From: JAAEPI01 sp965212145
GTDB taxonomy: Bacteria; Bacteroidota; Bacteroidia; Cytophagales; Cyclobacteriaceae
Reading direction: 5' to 3'
DNA length: 64,000 nt
Assembly: GCA_965212145.1 (NCBI GenBank)
Contig: CBDBUY010000004.1
Coordinates: 744,001 to 808,000, forward strand
The translations under genes were made by a program, and so were the position numbers. The notes beneath the pieces are model-generated. The model was given only the letters and a program-made list of their open reading frames with translations, had not been told where the DNA came from and did no database searches. This document shows, piece by piece, positions 33,945 to 43,781 of the stretch (the first letter of the stretch is position 1; every line of letters starts with the position of its first letter).

Positions 33945-35285
33945 TTAGCGCTTGCCCCATTTTTGTTTCGGACGAGTATTTTGTGCCGGTTCGGCCACAG
34001 GCGCTTCTTCCTCTTTTTGCTGTCTCTTTCCGTCCATCTCCGGAATGAGACTGACCGCTTCGTCTTCTAGCCCATCCACTGATGATAAGCTTACCCGTTC
34101 ACCTGTCTCGAGACCGGCAAGGATCAAAACACTCTCAGTGTTTGCTTCACCGATCATGACTTCTTGTTTCACCGTGCTGGCACCCACTTTCTTGTATACG
34201 AAAGTGATGGAATCAAATTCGGACTGAAGACATTCCAAAGGAATAAACAGCCCATCTTCTACCGTGTTTGTGATGATCTTGTTACTTGTGGTCATTCCCG
34301 GTTTTAACAAGGGATCGGAACCAAAAACCTCGATTTCAACCGCAAATACCTTAGCGTCAGAATTGGGTCTCTGTTCTCCTACATTGGCCACTTTGATAAC
34401 TCTACCGTTCAGCCTTTTCTCAGGGAATGCATCAAACCCAATTTCCACGGCTTGCCCGGCCTTCACTCTTCTGATGTCCACTTCGTTGACATAGGTTTTC
34501 GACAGCATCTTGGATAGATCGGGTAAAGTGGCCACTACTGGATCCCATGCGCCAATTTGTGACCCAGCCTTAACTGGCTTACCGTCAAAACTTTTTTGGT
34601 AAATAAGCATGCCCGACTCAGGAGCCAAAATGGTAAACTCTCTGGCAAGACTTTGCAGACCTTCCAATTCATTCTTGTCTTTTCGAAGATCTGCTGCAAC
34701 CTCCTGCATTTTTGCCACATTTTGTTGCCGCTTGATTTCATAGTTCTCCTTGGCCTGCTGCAGTGATCGTTTGGCTTTTTCCAACTCGATTTCTGCTTTC
34801 TGAATGGTCGCCGGAGGCTCAAACTGAGACTGGTCGAGAGTCAATTGCCTCTCTCTCACGGCATAATCAAGATTAATCAGCTCATCTCTGGCCTGACGCA
34901 TAGTGAGCGCTGTGTCTAATCTGGTTTGTGTGTATTGAGACTGAGTCTGCTCCACCTCTAGCTGCGAATCTTTGATTTTACCCGTGAGTTCGGAAGGATC
35001 CAATCGCGCAACATACTGACCCTTTTGCACAAACGTGCCCTCATCAATAATATCCTGAATGGTCACGTTCCATATTCGGTAATTTCTTAGGCCTGTAGGA
35101 CCGGTAATTTTCACGGAGTTTTTTGCCTCTAGTGCCCCTGAGGTCATGATGTCCACGACGAACTTTCCTTTTTTGACCTCTACCGTCACATTGCTTGCGG
35201 ACTCAGAAGAACCACGTGCGAGGATCACAATAAGAAGAAGCCCAACAATGACCCCTCCTCCGATGTATAATCTTTTCTTATTCAT
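33945..35285 (-). CDS. MacA/HlyD-like periplasmic adaptor
   Basis: 446 residues. N-terminal membrane anchor (RLYIGGGVIVGLLLIVILARG), lipoyl half-motifs (EGTFVQKGQYVARLDPSEL and FTILAPESGMLIYQ), a long coiled coil at about 110-215, then beta-barrel and membrane-proximal domains (VEIGFDAFPEKRLNGRVIKVANVG, LKPGMTTSNKI). The C-terminus has an unusual Glu/Pro/Lys-rich tail (KEEEAPVAEPAQNTRPKQKW). First gene of the operon, three bases before the permease. No promoter box was identified in the 105-base gap upstream. Confidence 0.92.
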   Translation of the reverse strand: MNKKRLYIGGGVIVGLLLIVILARGSSESASNVTVEVKKGKFVVDIMTSGALEAKNSVKITGPTGLRNYRIWNVTIQDIIDEGTFVQKGQYVARLDPSELTGKIKDSQLEVEQTQSQYTQTRLDTALTMRQARDELINLDYAVRERQLTLDQSQFEPPATIQKAEIELEKAKRSLQQAKENYEIKRQQNVAKMQEVAADLRKDKNELEGLQSLAREFTILAPESGMLIYQKSFDGKPVKAGSQIGAWDPVVATLPDLSKMLSKTYVNEVDIRRVKAGQAVEIGFDAFPEKRLNGRVIKVANVGEQRPNSDAKVFAVEIEVFGSDPLLKPGMTTSNKIITNTVEDGLFIPLECLQSEFDSITFVYKKVGASTVKQEVMIGEANTESVLILAGLETGERVSLSSVDGLEDEAVSLIPEMDGKRQQKEEEAPVAEPAQNTRPKQKWGKR

Positions 35286-35390
35286 AACTATGTACTACTT
35301 TAAATGGGAGCGATGGTTACAGCTAAGCTACTAACCCGTATGCAAGTTAGCTGTTTGGACAGCCCTTCTATTCAGGATTTCTATGGACGG

Positions 35391-37661
35391 TTATTTCACC
35401 ACTATTTTGTGTGTAACGGATCCTTGGGCAGAAATAGCCTTCACTAAATACATTCCTGGTCTTAAAGCACCAAAGGTTAATTCTAGTTCACCAGCAACAT
35501 TGGCCCTTTTTAGGATAGCACCATTTAGCCCCATTAATTGAACTTCTCCGGAGAACCCCTGGCCAAACCCGAGGGCAATAATTCCATTTGATGGGTTGGG
35601 GTGAATAGTTAAGCTTGGTGCTATGTGTGTATTCAACGGCATCAATTGAATGCGCTGAGTAAGCGTATCCGCGTCACAACCATCGTGGGATATAAGCTGA
35701 ACATCGTAGTTACCAAGTTGAGAATAAGTATAAGTTGGGTTTTCGTCGGAACTTGTGCCTATTCCATCTCCAAAATCCCACAGATAGCTGTTACTTCCAA
35801 CAGAATTATTACTAAAATTCACAGAGTAAGCATCGGCAGCATTTGAAAAATCGGCGATGACCTCATTACATTGTGCCAATTCCACCTCAAAGGATTTCTC
35901 GCGAGTACCGCACTGGTCTTCAGCAACCAATTGTACAGTATAAGTTCCTGGCCCGTCAAACACATGAACAGGATCCTCATCGGTAGAATTAATGCCATCC
36001 CCAAAATCCCAGGTATAGCTATCCGCATTCAAAGAATTATTTGTAAATGAAACTTCATACTCCAGCCCTTGTTCGAATGACATGTCAACCTCAGCCGTAT
36101 CAATGACCGTGAGAGTCATCACCTCTGAAATGTAGTCGTCACCATCGCGATCAGTCATCAAGCACCGATACTTATTTCCACTTTGCACACCGCTCAATGT
36201 ATGGGCATGAAGAATCATTTTTGTTGTGCTGTGATACCTCTCAAAATCCGTGATATTTTCAAAACCATTCCCTTCATCCACCTGCCACTGAAACTCAATC
36301 TCGTCCCCATTTACCTTGAATGGGAAATTGAGGTGTTGTCCTTCGCAAGCCACAATTTCACTTTGTTGTTCCTCAATGATCAAAGCCACCGGATCCAGAA
36401 TGAAGAGTCCATTGGTGATATCGCTGACAATGACTAAACCGCTCTCGAAATATGGGTAATTACTCCAGGCGCCCCAGAAGTTAGCGGAGTTATTTGACTT
36501 ATAGGTATCAAAGAAAAGGTCTAATTCCAATTCCCCCTCCTCAACTCCATACATGTTTAGGATTCTTAAACCACTGGAGTAGTTTGCCATGAAGACTCGG
36601 TTGCCCTTGTTGTACAAGTTGTGATCAATGGATCCGGTACCGTGATCGAAGGTCCCTATGAGCTGTGGTTCATCCAAATTCTGTACATCCCAGACATACG
36701 TTTTTGTGTTGTGACCGTTGTAATACTCGTCTAACTCGTCATTGGAAATGAAATACTTATGGTCTTCGGTTAGCCAGCCTTGATGAACGTATTGCACTCC
36801 GGAGTAACTGAATTTCTTGATTCGAATCGGGTTTTCCTTATCCGTTACGTCTGTCAAAGTGATGGTGTCTTCATTGGAGCTAAAGCAAATTTCCTGACCG
36901 AAATATTGGCTATCCGGGCCTTGATAAATGACACACTGTGTATCGTGGGTATAGCCATCGGTATCGTAACACCCTGCATATACAGGATTAGCAGGATCAG
37001 CCAAATTGACGATGTGGAGCCCTCCATCGTTGCAGGTCCACTGAGCACCAGCCTGACGGAATCCAACTGCGTAGAGAAATCCGGTTTCCTCATTGATAAA
37101 AACATTGTGTGCCTGACCTATTCCGTCATAGTGTCCGGCCTCTTCAAAGAAATTGGATGCAGAGGGATTGGATACATCCCGGAGATCTGTCAAATCAAAG
37201 ACCTGAATGCCGTGATTACTGTCCTCACTTACTATGTAGGCGTAGTTACGATAGGTTTTGATATCTCTCCATACGGACTTGGCTCCATCGTGAAGAAGGC
37301 TTTGGTTAGACACCTTTTTTTCAGTCTTGAAATTCCAATTGTGCTCCCGAAGCACTCCAAGTACTACAGGGTTGATCGGATCCGAAATATCTACGAAGGA
37401 GGTGCCATTGGTCATCCCCACCAGTGCATATTCTTTTCCGGTTTGCTGATCAGTCCATCCCCAGATATCATTGACCCAAACACCACTACCAGTACCATTT
37501 GGATTGATATACTCCTCTGCACCAAGACTCAAAACGTCTACTATTGCCATTAGATCTATGCCGTAGCAATCGTAACCATTGGCTGAGCCATTTTCACATG
37601 GAATTTGCGCCGAGATGGCAAAAGCCATCAATAGACTTAAGGAAAAAACTACCTTCTTCAT
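35391..37661 (-). CDS. T9SS-exported choice-of-anchor B protein with PKD domains
   Basis: 756 residues. Signal peptide (MKKVVFSLSLLMAFAISAQ); a propeller-like choice-of-anchor B region to about 420 (YALVGMTNGTSFVDISDPINPVVLG, SVWRDIKTYRNYAYIVSED, HGIQVFDLTDL); an Ig-like stretch (about 430-520); two PKD domains (SYTWDFGDGINSTDEDP and SYLWDFGDGIGTSSDENP); and a T9SS type A sorting domain (LTIHPNPSNGIIALGFG, ending THKIVVK). The function of the propeller is unknown; such proteins are surface or secreted adhesion-like factors. It is a single gene with its own -7 box. Confidence 0.9.
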   Translation of the reverse strand: MKKVVFSLSLLMAFAISAQIPCENGSANGYDCYGIDLMAIVDVLSLGAEEYINPNGTGSGVWVNDIWGWTDQQTGKEYALVGMTNGTSFVDISDPINPVVLGVLREHNWNFKTEKKVSNQSLLHDGAKSVWRDIKTYRNYAYIVSEDSNHGIQVFDLTDLRDVSNPSASNFFEEAGHYDGIGQAHNVFINEETGFLYAVGFRQAGAQWTCNDGGLHIVNLADPANPVYAGCYDTDGYTHDTQCVIYQGPDSQYFGQEICFSSNEDTITLTDVTDKENPIRIKKFSYSGVQYVHQGWLTEDHKYFISNDELDEYYNGHNTKTYVWDVQNLDEPQLIGTFDHGTGSIDHNLYNKGNRVFMANYSSGLRILNMYGVEEGELELDLFFDTYKSNNSANFWGAWSNYPYFESGLVIVSDITNGLFILDPVALIIEEQQSEIVACEGQHLNFPFKVNGDEIEFQWQVDEGNGFENITDFERYHSTTKMILHAHTLSGVQSGNKYRCLMTDRDGDDYISEVMTLTVIDTAEVDMSFEQGLEYEVSFTNNSLNADSYTWDFGDGINSTDEDPVHVFDGPGTYTVQLVAEDQCGTREKSFEVELAQCNEVIADFSNAADAYSVNFSNNSVGSNSYLWDFGDGIGTSSDENPTYTYSQLGNYDVQLISHDGCDADTLTQRIQLMPLNTHIAPSLTIHPNPSNGIIALGFGQGFSGEVQLMGLNGAILKRANVAGELELTFGALRPGMYLVKAISAQGSVTHKIVVK

Positions 37662-37677
37662 TCTATGGGTTAAACAT

Positions 37678-37685
37678 CAAAGGTA
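37678..37685 (-). promoter_or_regulatory. -7 box of the choice-of-anchor B gene
   Basis: Exact TACCTTTG on the minus strand, 16 bases before the ATG at 37661. It lies between this gene and the end of polA; no -33 element at usual spacing. Confidence 0.45.
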
Positions 37686-37702
37686 AGAAAAGCCCTGATA
37701 GA

Positions 37703-40486
37703 CTAGTGCGCCTGCAACCAATTGTCACCCATGCCCATGCCCACTTCCATGGGAACTTCCAGCGGGTGGGCTTCCTTCATTAATTCCTCCACCTTTTCGG
37801 TCATAAGCTTTTCCTCTTCTCTGTGCATTTCAAAAACAAGTTCATCATGAACCTGGATCAGCATTTTTGACTTGAGTTTTTCCTGTTTCATCCACTTATG
37901 GATATCGATCATCGCAATTTTGATGATGTCTGCTGCACTACCCTGGATAGGTGCATTCACGGCATTTCGCTCGTCAAATCCGCGCATGGTGAAATTTCGG
38001 GAGTTGATGTTTCTGAGATACCTTCTCCGACCTAGAATGGTTTCCACAAACCCGTCTTTTTTGGCTTGCTCTACCATTCCATCCATGTACGTTTTTACGC
38101 CAGGGAATTCCTTGAAATAAGACTCGATGATCTCCCCGGCTTCCGATCGAGAAATGTCCAAATTTTGAGATAGTCCGAAGGCTGAAATCCCATATATGAT
38201 GCCGAAGTTTACTTCCTTGGCTTTTCGACGCATGCCCGGCTCTACGTCATCTAGTTCGACCCCAAAAACTTTGGCCGCTGTGGTTGCATGAATGTCTCGC
38301 CCATCTCTGAACGCCTGAATCATGGATTCATCTTTTGAGAAAGCGGCCATGATTCGCAGTTCGATTTGAGAATAATCAGCAGACATGATTTTGTACTCGT
38401 CTGACTCAGGTATGAACGCCTTTCTGATTTCCCGGCCTTTTTCTGTTCGGATAGGAATGTTCTGAAGGTTTGGGTTATTGGAGCTCAGCCTTCCGGTTGC
38501 TGCCACTGTCTGTCGAAAATCTGTGTGGACTCTCCCACTGACCGGACTAATCAATTTTGGAAGGGCATCTACATACGTAGACTTTAGCTTTTGATACTCC
38601 CGAAATTCTAAAATCTTAGCTGCGATCTCATGCTCAGTCGCAAGCTTAGACAGGATTTCCTCACCGGTCGCATACTGGCCTGTTTTCGTCTTTTTCGGAT
38701 TATCGACGATCTTCAATTTCTCAAACAGAATTTCTCCGAGCTGCTTTGGTGAGGCAATGTTGAATTCTAAGCCGGCCATTTCGAAAATCTCGTCTTGGGC
38801 TTTTCTTGCTGCTTCATCCAAGTCCTTCGACATTTCACCAAGTGCCTCAGTGTCAATTTTTACGCCTTCATATTCCATATCGGCCAGCACGTAAGAAAGC
38901 GGTTCTTCCACCTCATGAAGCAAAGCGTCCATCTTGTTTTTGGTGATCCAATCCTGAAGTTTGCTTTTTAGTTGCAGAGTAATGTCAGCATCCTCACAGG
39001 CATAATCTTTTACCTTGTCTACGGACAGCTGATCAATGGTCTTTTGTTTTCGGCCTTTTGGTCCAACAAGGCTTTCGAATGAAATGGTCGTGTAACCGAG
39101 GTATTTGTCTGCCATCATATCGAGACTATTAGCCGCATCCGAGTCGAGTAAAAAATGTGCGAGCATGGTATCAAAAAACTCACCCTGAACCTCTATTCCA
39201 TAGTTTCTCAGAATTTGAACGTCATACTTCAGGTTTTGACCAATCTTTCGAATCTTCGGGTTCTCGAGTGCAGTTCGAAATTCTTCGACAATTCCCTGAT
39301 CAATTTTTAGTTCACCTGTCATGGGCACATAAAAAGCTTCTTTGGCCTGAAGAGAAAAAGACATTCCGACAAGTTTTGCTTCCCTAGTTTCCAATCCGGT
39401 GGTTTCAGTGTCCACGCAAAACTCATTGGCTGTTTCCAATCGGTGTATCAACTTTTTTCTTGCTTCCGGACGGTCACAAAGCCGGTAATCTGGCTTTTCC
39501 GTAACTATGTTTTTCTTGGGCTGCTCGAAATCCTCAACTTCACTCCCCGAATCAAACAATCCAAGCTGTGCCGTGTCTGCTTTCTTACTACCGCCACTCT
39601 TAATCAAATTGTCCTCCTGGAACATCCGACGAGCTATGGTCTTGAATTCCAATTCCTGTAAAATCGGCATCAATAATTCCTTGTTCGGGTCGGTGTATTC
39701 AAATGATTCGAATGTGAAGTCAATGGGTGTGTCGACTTTAATGGTAGCCAATTCTTTGGATTTTATTCCCAGATCACCGTTCGCTTCAAATCGCTTTTGG
39801 ACGGCCCCCTTCAGTTGGTCAATGTTAGCTACTATATTCTCGACAGTGTCGAACTCTTTCAGAAGCTTAGATGCAGTTTTATCTCCTATTCCTGCTACTC
39901 CTGGGATATTGTCCACGGAATCTCCTTTCAAACCAAGCACGTCCCTGACCTGATCTACTCGCTGAATATCGAACTTCTCCAACACCTCGGAGATGCCTAG
40001 AATTTCAGATCCATTACCCATTCTGGCGGGCTTGTATAGAAATATTTTTTCCTCCACAAGTTGGGCAAAATCCTTGTCAGGGGTCATCATGTAAACCGTG
40101 AAGCCCTCCTTAGAGGCTTTCTTGGCGATCGTACCTATGATATCGTCCGCTTCGTATCCGTCCAATTCCAGAATGGGAATGTTCATTCCTTCGAGAATTC
40201 GCTTGCAGTACGGGATGGCGATTCCTATTTCTTCTGGCTGTGATTGACGAGTTGCTTTGTACTCTTCAAATTCTTCGTGACGAAAAGTTGGAGCGTGGGT
40301 ATCAAAAGCCACAGCAATGTGGGTAGGTTTTTCCTTCGTGATGATCTCCAAAACGGAATTGGTAAATCCAAGTATTGCCCCAGTGTTGATCCCGTTAGTA
40401 GTCAGACGAGGGATTTTACTCATCGCAAAGTGTGCCCGATAAATTAGCGCAAATGCATCGAGAAGGAAAAGGGTTTTGTTGGCCAT
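37703..40486 (-). CDS. polA: DNA polymerase I
   Basis: 927 residues, full length. The 5'-3' exonuclease domain occupies about 1-290 (LLDAFALIYRAHFAM, YEADDIIGTIAKKA, GDSVDNIPGVAGIGDKTA). A 3'-5' exonuclease domain with its acidic motif intact (CVDTETTGLETREAK) lies at about 345-520, so proofreading is probably active. The polymerase domain has SADYSQIELRIMAAFS, RRKAKEVNFGIIYGISAFGLS and VHDELVFE. Role: Okazaki-fragment processing and repair synthesis. A 17-bp perfect hairpin lies just upstream between this gene and the CHAT gene. Confidence 0.98.
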   Translation of the reverse strand: MANKTLFLLDAFALIYRAHFAMSKIPRLTTNGINTGAILGFTNSVLEIITKEKPTHIAVAFDTHAPTFRHEEFEEYKATRQSQPEEIGIAIPYCKRILEGMNIPILELDGYEADDIIGTIAKKASKEGFTVYMMTPDKDFAQLVEEKIFLYKPARMGNGSEILGISEVLEKFDIQRVDQVRDVLGLKGDSVDNIPGVAGIGDKTASKLLKEFDTVENIVANIDQLKGAVQKRFEANGDLGIKSKELATIKVDTPIDFTFESFEYTDPNKELLMPILQELEFKTIARRMFQEDNLIKSGGSKKADTAQLGLFDSGSEVEDFEQPKKNIVTEKPDYRLCDRPEARKKLIHRLETANEFCVDTETTGLETREAKLVGMSFSLQAKEAFYVPMTGELKIDQGIVEEFRTALENPKIRKIGQNLKYDVQILRNYGIEVQGEFFDTMLAHFLLDSDAANSLDMMADKYLGYTTISFESLVGPKGRKQKTIDQLSVDKVKDYACEDADITLQLKSKLQDWITKNKMDALLHEVEEPLSYVLADMEYEGVKIDTEALGEMSKDLDEAARKAQDEIFEMAGLEFNIASPKQLGEILFEKLKIVDNPKKTKTGQYATGEEILSKLATEHEIAAKILEFREYQKLKSTYVDALPKLISPVSGRVHTDFRQTVAATGRLSSNNPNLQNIPIRTEKGREIRKAFIPESDEYKIMSADYSQIELRIMAAFSKDESMIQAFRDGRDIHATTAAKVFGVELDDVEPGMRRKAKEVNFGIIYGISAFGLSQNLDISRSEAGEIIESYFKEFPGVKTYMDGMVEQAKKDGFVETILGRRRYLRNINSRNFTMRGFDERNAVNAPIQGSAADIIKIAMIDIHKWMKQEKLKSKMLIQVHDELVFEMHREEEKLMTEKVEELMKEAHPLEVPMEVGMGMGDNWLQAH

Positions 40487-40499
40487 GTAGCGAAATTAA

Positions 40500-40540
40500 C
40501 GACTAGTTAATCATCAGCGGGCATGATGATTAACTAGTCG
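40500..40540. terminator. 17-bp perfect hairpin between the CHAT gene and polA
   Basis: Arms CGACTAGTTAATCATCA (40500-40516) and TGATGATTAACTAGTCG (40524-40540), loop GCGGGCA. It begins seven bases after the CHAT stop codon (minus strand) and ends 13 bases before the polA start codon. There is no clean T-run, so it may be a terminator/attenuator or an mRNA-protecting structure. Confidence 0.6.
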
Positions 40541-40546
40541 CTAAAA

Positions 40547-43500
40547 TCATCTGCCAACCATGACAAATGCACCCCAGTAATACGGAGATTTCCACTTGTC
40601 TTTGAGCTTTTTCTGAGCCACGTTGAATGCCTGATGCTTGTCTCCACTTTTCAACCATTCTTCGTAAAATCCTGTCATTAGCTCCTGCGTGGCGGCATCA
40701 TCCACCGTCCACATGGACATGATGATCGATTTGGCTCCAGCAATCTGAAAAGCACGTTGCAGTCCGAAAACTCCTTCGCCATTTTTCACTTCTCCAAGTC
40801 CAGTTTCGCACGCGGAAAGAACAACAATCTCCGTATCATCCAAAGGAAGGTTCATGGCTTCATAGGCGGTTAAGATTCCGTCTTCATCGGATTCAATCTC
40901 CGCCCCGATCTCACCTGAACGGATAAAGCTATTCGCCCCTGCTAGGATCAGCCCTGATCTTAATAGGGGATTCTCCACATAGCCATCTTTCTGGCCTGTA
41001 GCACTCCCTCCATGATCTTCCAAGAAAAACCCATGTGTTGCTACATGAACAGATTGTGGATTACTTATTTCCTTGATTCGTTCTTCGATAGCTTCATCAC
41101 TTAGATAAACCTCTCGTTTAATGTTCCTGTTATCATACAACGAATCTATTAGCTCAACTTCCTTCTTGGTTCCAGGTAACAAGACGAGTAAGCTGTTTGA
41201 TCGCATGTATCTTAGCATATTACCTCTAAGTCCTCTTGGAATTGAGACTTTTGTTAGGTCAATCTCTTCGCCACCGCCACTACCACGTCCTCCACGTCCT
41301 CCTCTTTCTGAACCGCGAGTACCTCGGTTCTCACTTGCAGCTTTTACGACGGATGAAGCTCCACCTTTCGTGGCTACCTCCTCAGCTTCTTGTTCTTGTT
41401 CTACGCTTCCCATGTTGTAGTTCGGGAAACCAAAGAATACCGATGTTCCACTTTCATCGCGGGCCTCCAGATCTTTTAGAAGGTCTTTGGTATTGTTCAC
41501 CAACTGAATATTGATCTCATCGATAAGGAATTTCTTGGTTTCGGGGTTTTTCAGCGTGTAGATACTGATCTGATTGTAAACTCCATCGGGAGAAAAATAG
41601 ATCTTGTTTACGTCCTTCAATCGGTTCGCTAGTGGCCTCCAATAAGTTACATAGGATCGAGTCTCATCAATCTTGTACTTGATCGAGTTTCGGTATGTAG
41701 AAAGGGATTTTTTCTCCATACCCTTTCCATCTCTCAAAACGATCATCTCCGGGTGATCCTCGGAATCTGCCCTGACGATCAAAGCGGCATAATAAACTTC
41801 GTCTGTAAACACTCCAGCCGAGTCGGTAGAAAAGTCTCGGAATCGAACCATCTCAATAGCCGCTTCACCCTCCTTCAGTTTACCCCGTACTTCATCCCAA
41901 GTGACCTTATCTTCTATCGTTTTAGCAAAGCCTGCCGAAAGTTTGCTCAACTCTTTTTCAAGATTATCAGAGGAAGTAGTCAAAGTAGCAATCTTCTCAT
42001 CGCGTTCGCTTTCAGAAAGTTGAGAGTCACTGAAAAGCTGTGCTAGTTTTTCTTTTTGACCTAACCATTCTTCGTACTTCCCAATAAGTACTGAGTCTCC
42101 GCTCGTCAAAATTGATTGCTTCACTTTGGTTGTCGCAGAAAGGATGATCCCTTTCAACGTAAGCTGCAGATCATACATCTGACCTCTGAGAGTGGGGTCA
42201 TCCAAACCTGCTTTAATTACGAAAGCATTAAACTGCTCCACTGTCGGACGCAGCTTATTGTAGTAAAATTTCGTTTTCTCTTCCTCACTTAGGATCGGAA
42301 AATATGAATTGATTTGATTGTAATAGTTTTCGAAAGTCTCTTGAAAGTACTTAAGTGCCTCATCATGATTCCCTTTCTTCCATTCCAAAATTGCCAACTG
42401 ATTAGTGCTAATGGCGTAGAAAGGATGCTTCTTGCCAACGCTGTTTTTTCTGATTTCCAGTGCTTTCAGATGATATTCAGTGGCTTTATCCAATTCATCG
42501 ATGGCCATGTGCGCATCTCCCATGTTGAAATATGGGAAAGCCGTTTGAACGTTATTCGGTCCTAAGATTTCCTCATGTTTCTCAATGGCCTGTTTCCCGT
42601 ATTCAAGAGCTAAATCGGGATCGCCAGTCCTTGTTGATAGGAGAGCCATGTTGTTGTTCCAATAGGCATTGATTGGATCGGATTCTTCTAGAGCAACATC
42701 AAACACCTGCCTAGCCAGATTATGAAATTTCCTGGCTTCTGCATACTCTCCTGCATAGAGTTGGTTTAAGCCAAGGTTGAAGGCCGTCAAACCGTAGTTG
42801 GCACTTTCTTCACCATAATATTCTAAATCTTCGGCAAGCAAACCAGTATACAATTGTTCTGCTTGATCGTAGTTTCCTAGTAAGTAATAGAGGCGAGCAA
42901 GATTGTTTGTAATTCCACCAGCTAATTCTTCAGCAGACTCACCGAGACGATCAACGATGCTTTGTGATTCCAAATACAACTCCTCGGCTTGTGGTAGTTT
43001 TCCAGTATTGGTATATAAAGTTGCCAGGCTATTTAATGCCCCTACATACTCAAGGGAAGCATACATGTCATTGCTCTCGAATATCTTCAAAGACTGTCTC
43101 AGAGCTCTCTCTGATTTGGTAAACTCCCCAGACATTTCCAGAAAATCTCCTTCAGACTTCATTCGAATGGCATTTTCAACGGAGTTTCTAGGGAGGACCT
43201 TCTTGAGTCTCTTGGACACCTCTAATCCCTTTTCAGGCTGCCCAGAAAAAGAATAAAAGTCCAACAGCGAAATTTCAGAATCCCAATACTGTGCATCTTT
43301 CTTTCCGAACTTATTAAGGTCCGCAGCGACAAGTTCCAAGTACAAATTTTCGGCATCCTTGGTACGACCTAGATCCATGGAAAGACTCGCCACATTGAAA
43401 AGCACATTCCCGGCATTCTCCGGATCGGTCACTTTTCGAATTTTATACTCTTCTGTATAATATTCCAGCGCCTTATCAAGATCTCCATATTCATACTCAT

Positions 43501-43720
43501 AAGCCTCTGCCAAGAATGTGTAGGCTCGGGCCGATACTGTATCAGAGCGGTTGAGGAATAATTCTTTGATTTTATCCTCATTTTCCAAGATGGTGGCATA
43601 GTCGTAATCGAAGTATGCATCATCGAGTTTGTTAAAGAATTTCTCTTCTTTCTTACTGCTGAACTGTGCTGAGCAGATTATAACACTCAACATTAGGACG
43701 GTAGACAGGGTGGTTTTCAT
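40547..43720 (-). CDS. Secreted TPR-CHAT protein
   Basis: 1057 residues. Signal peptide MKTTLSTVLMLSVIICSAQ. About ten tetratricopeptide repeats fill residues 50-470 (for example DLDKALEYYTEEYKIRK, NYDQAEQLYTGLLAEDLEYYG, NHDEALKYFQETFENYY). A linker is followed by a CHAT peptidase domain from about 650. The catalytic pair is His in VHVATHGFFLE (about 895) and Cys in VVLSACETGLGEV (about 970). An RGG-box-like low-complexity insert (RGTRGSERGGRGGRGSGGG, about 797-816) interrupts the domain ahead of the His. A promoter is visible upstream. The role of exported TPR-CHAT proteins is unknown; the protease and scaffold assignments are family-based. Confidence 0.9.
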   Translation of the reverse strand: MKTTLSTVLMLSVIICSAQFSSKKEEKFFNKLDDAYFDYDYATILENEDKIKELFLNRSDTVSARAYTFLAEAYEYEYGDLDKALEYYTEEYKIRKVTDPENAGNVLFNVASLSMDLGRTKDAENLYLELVAADLNKFGKKDAQYWDSEISLLDFYSFSGQPEKGLEVSKRLKKVLPRNSVENAIRMKSEGDFLEMSGEFTKSERALRQSLKIFESNDMYASLEYVGALNSLATLYTNTGKLPQAEELYLESQSIVDRLGESAEELAGGITNNLARLYYLLGNYDQAEQLYTGLLAEDLEYYGEESANYGLTAFNLGLNQLYAGEYAEARKFHNLARQVFDVALEESDPINAYWNNNMALLSTRTGDPDLALEYGKQAIEKHEEILGPNNVQTAFPYFNMGDAHMAIDELDKATEYHLKALEIRKNSVGKKHPFYAISTNQLAILEWKKGNHDEALKYFQETFENYYNQINSYFPILSEEEKTKFYYNKLRPTVEQFNAFVIKAGLDDPTLRGQMYDLQLTLKGIILSATTKVKQSILTSGDSVLIGKYEEWLGQKEKLAQLFSDSQLSESERDEKIATLTTSSDNLEKELSKLSAGFAKTIEDKVTWDEVRGKLKEGEAAIEMVRFRDFSTDSAGVFTDEVYYAALIVRADSEDHPEMIVLRDGKGMEKKSLSTYRNSIKYKIDETRSYVTYWRPLANRLKDVNKIYFSPDGVYNQISIYTLKNPETKKFLIDEINIQLVNNTKDLLKDLEARDESGTSVFFGFPNYNMGSVEQEQEAEEVATKGGASSVVKAASENRGTRGSERGGRGGRGSGGGEEIDLTKVSIPRGLRGNMLRYMRSNSLLVLLPGTKKEVELIDSLYDNRNIKREVYLSDEAIEERIKEISNPQSVHVATHGFFLEDHGGSATGQKDGYVENPLLRSGLILAGANSFIRSGEIGAEIESDEDGILTAYEAMNLPLDDTEIVVLSACETGLGEVKNGEGVFGLQRAFQIAGAKSIIMSMWTVDDAATQELMTGFYEEWLKSGDKHQAFNVAQKKLKDKWKSPYYWGAFVMVGR

Positions 43721-43743
43721 AGCGGAATGGATGAATTAGCTTA

Positions 43744-43774
43744 TAAAAGTAATGAATCTGAGCAGGCCTGCAAA
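43744..43774 (-). promoter_or_regulatory. Promoter of the TPR-CHAT gene
   Basis: Minus strand: TTTG (plus 43771-43774), a 19-base spacer and TACTTTTA (plus 43744-43751, seven of eight matches to TAnnTTTG), 23 bases before the ATG. It lies in the gap after the GH3 gene. Confidence 0.5.
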
Positions 43775-43781
43775 TCCTGTG

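Noticed and set aside
36780..37553. 257-residue plus-strand frame over the choice-of-anchor B gene
   Set aside because: Shadow of the T9SS gene; rich in Ile/Val/Cys from reverse reading, with no start context.
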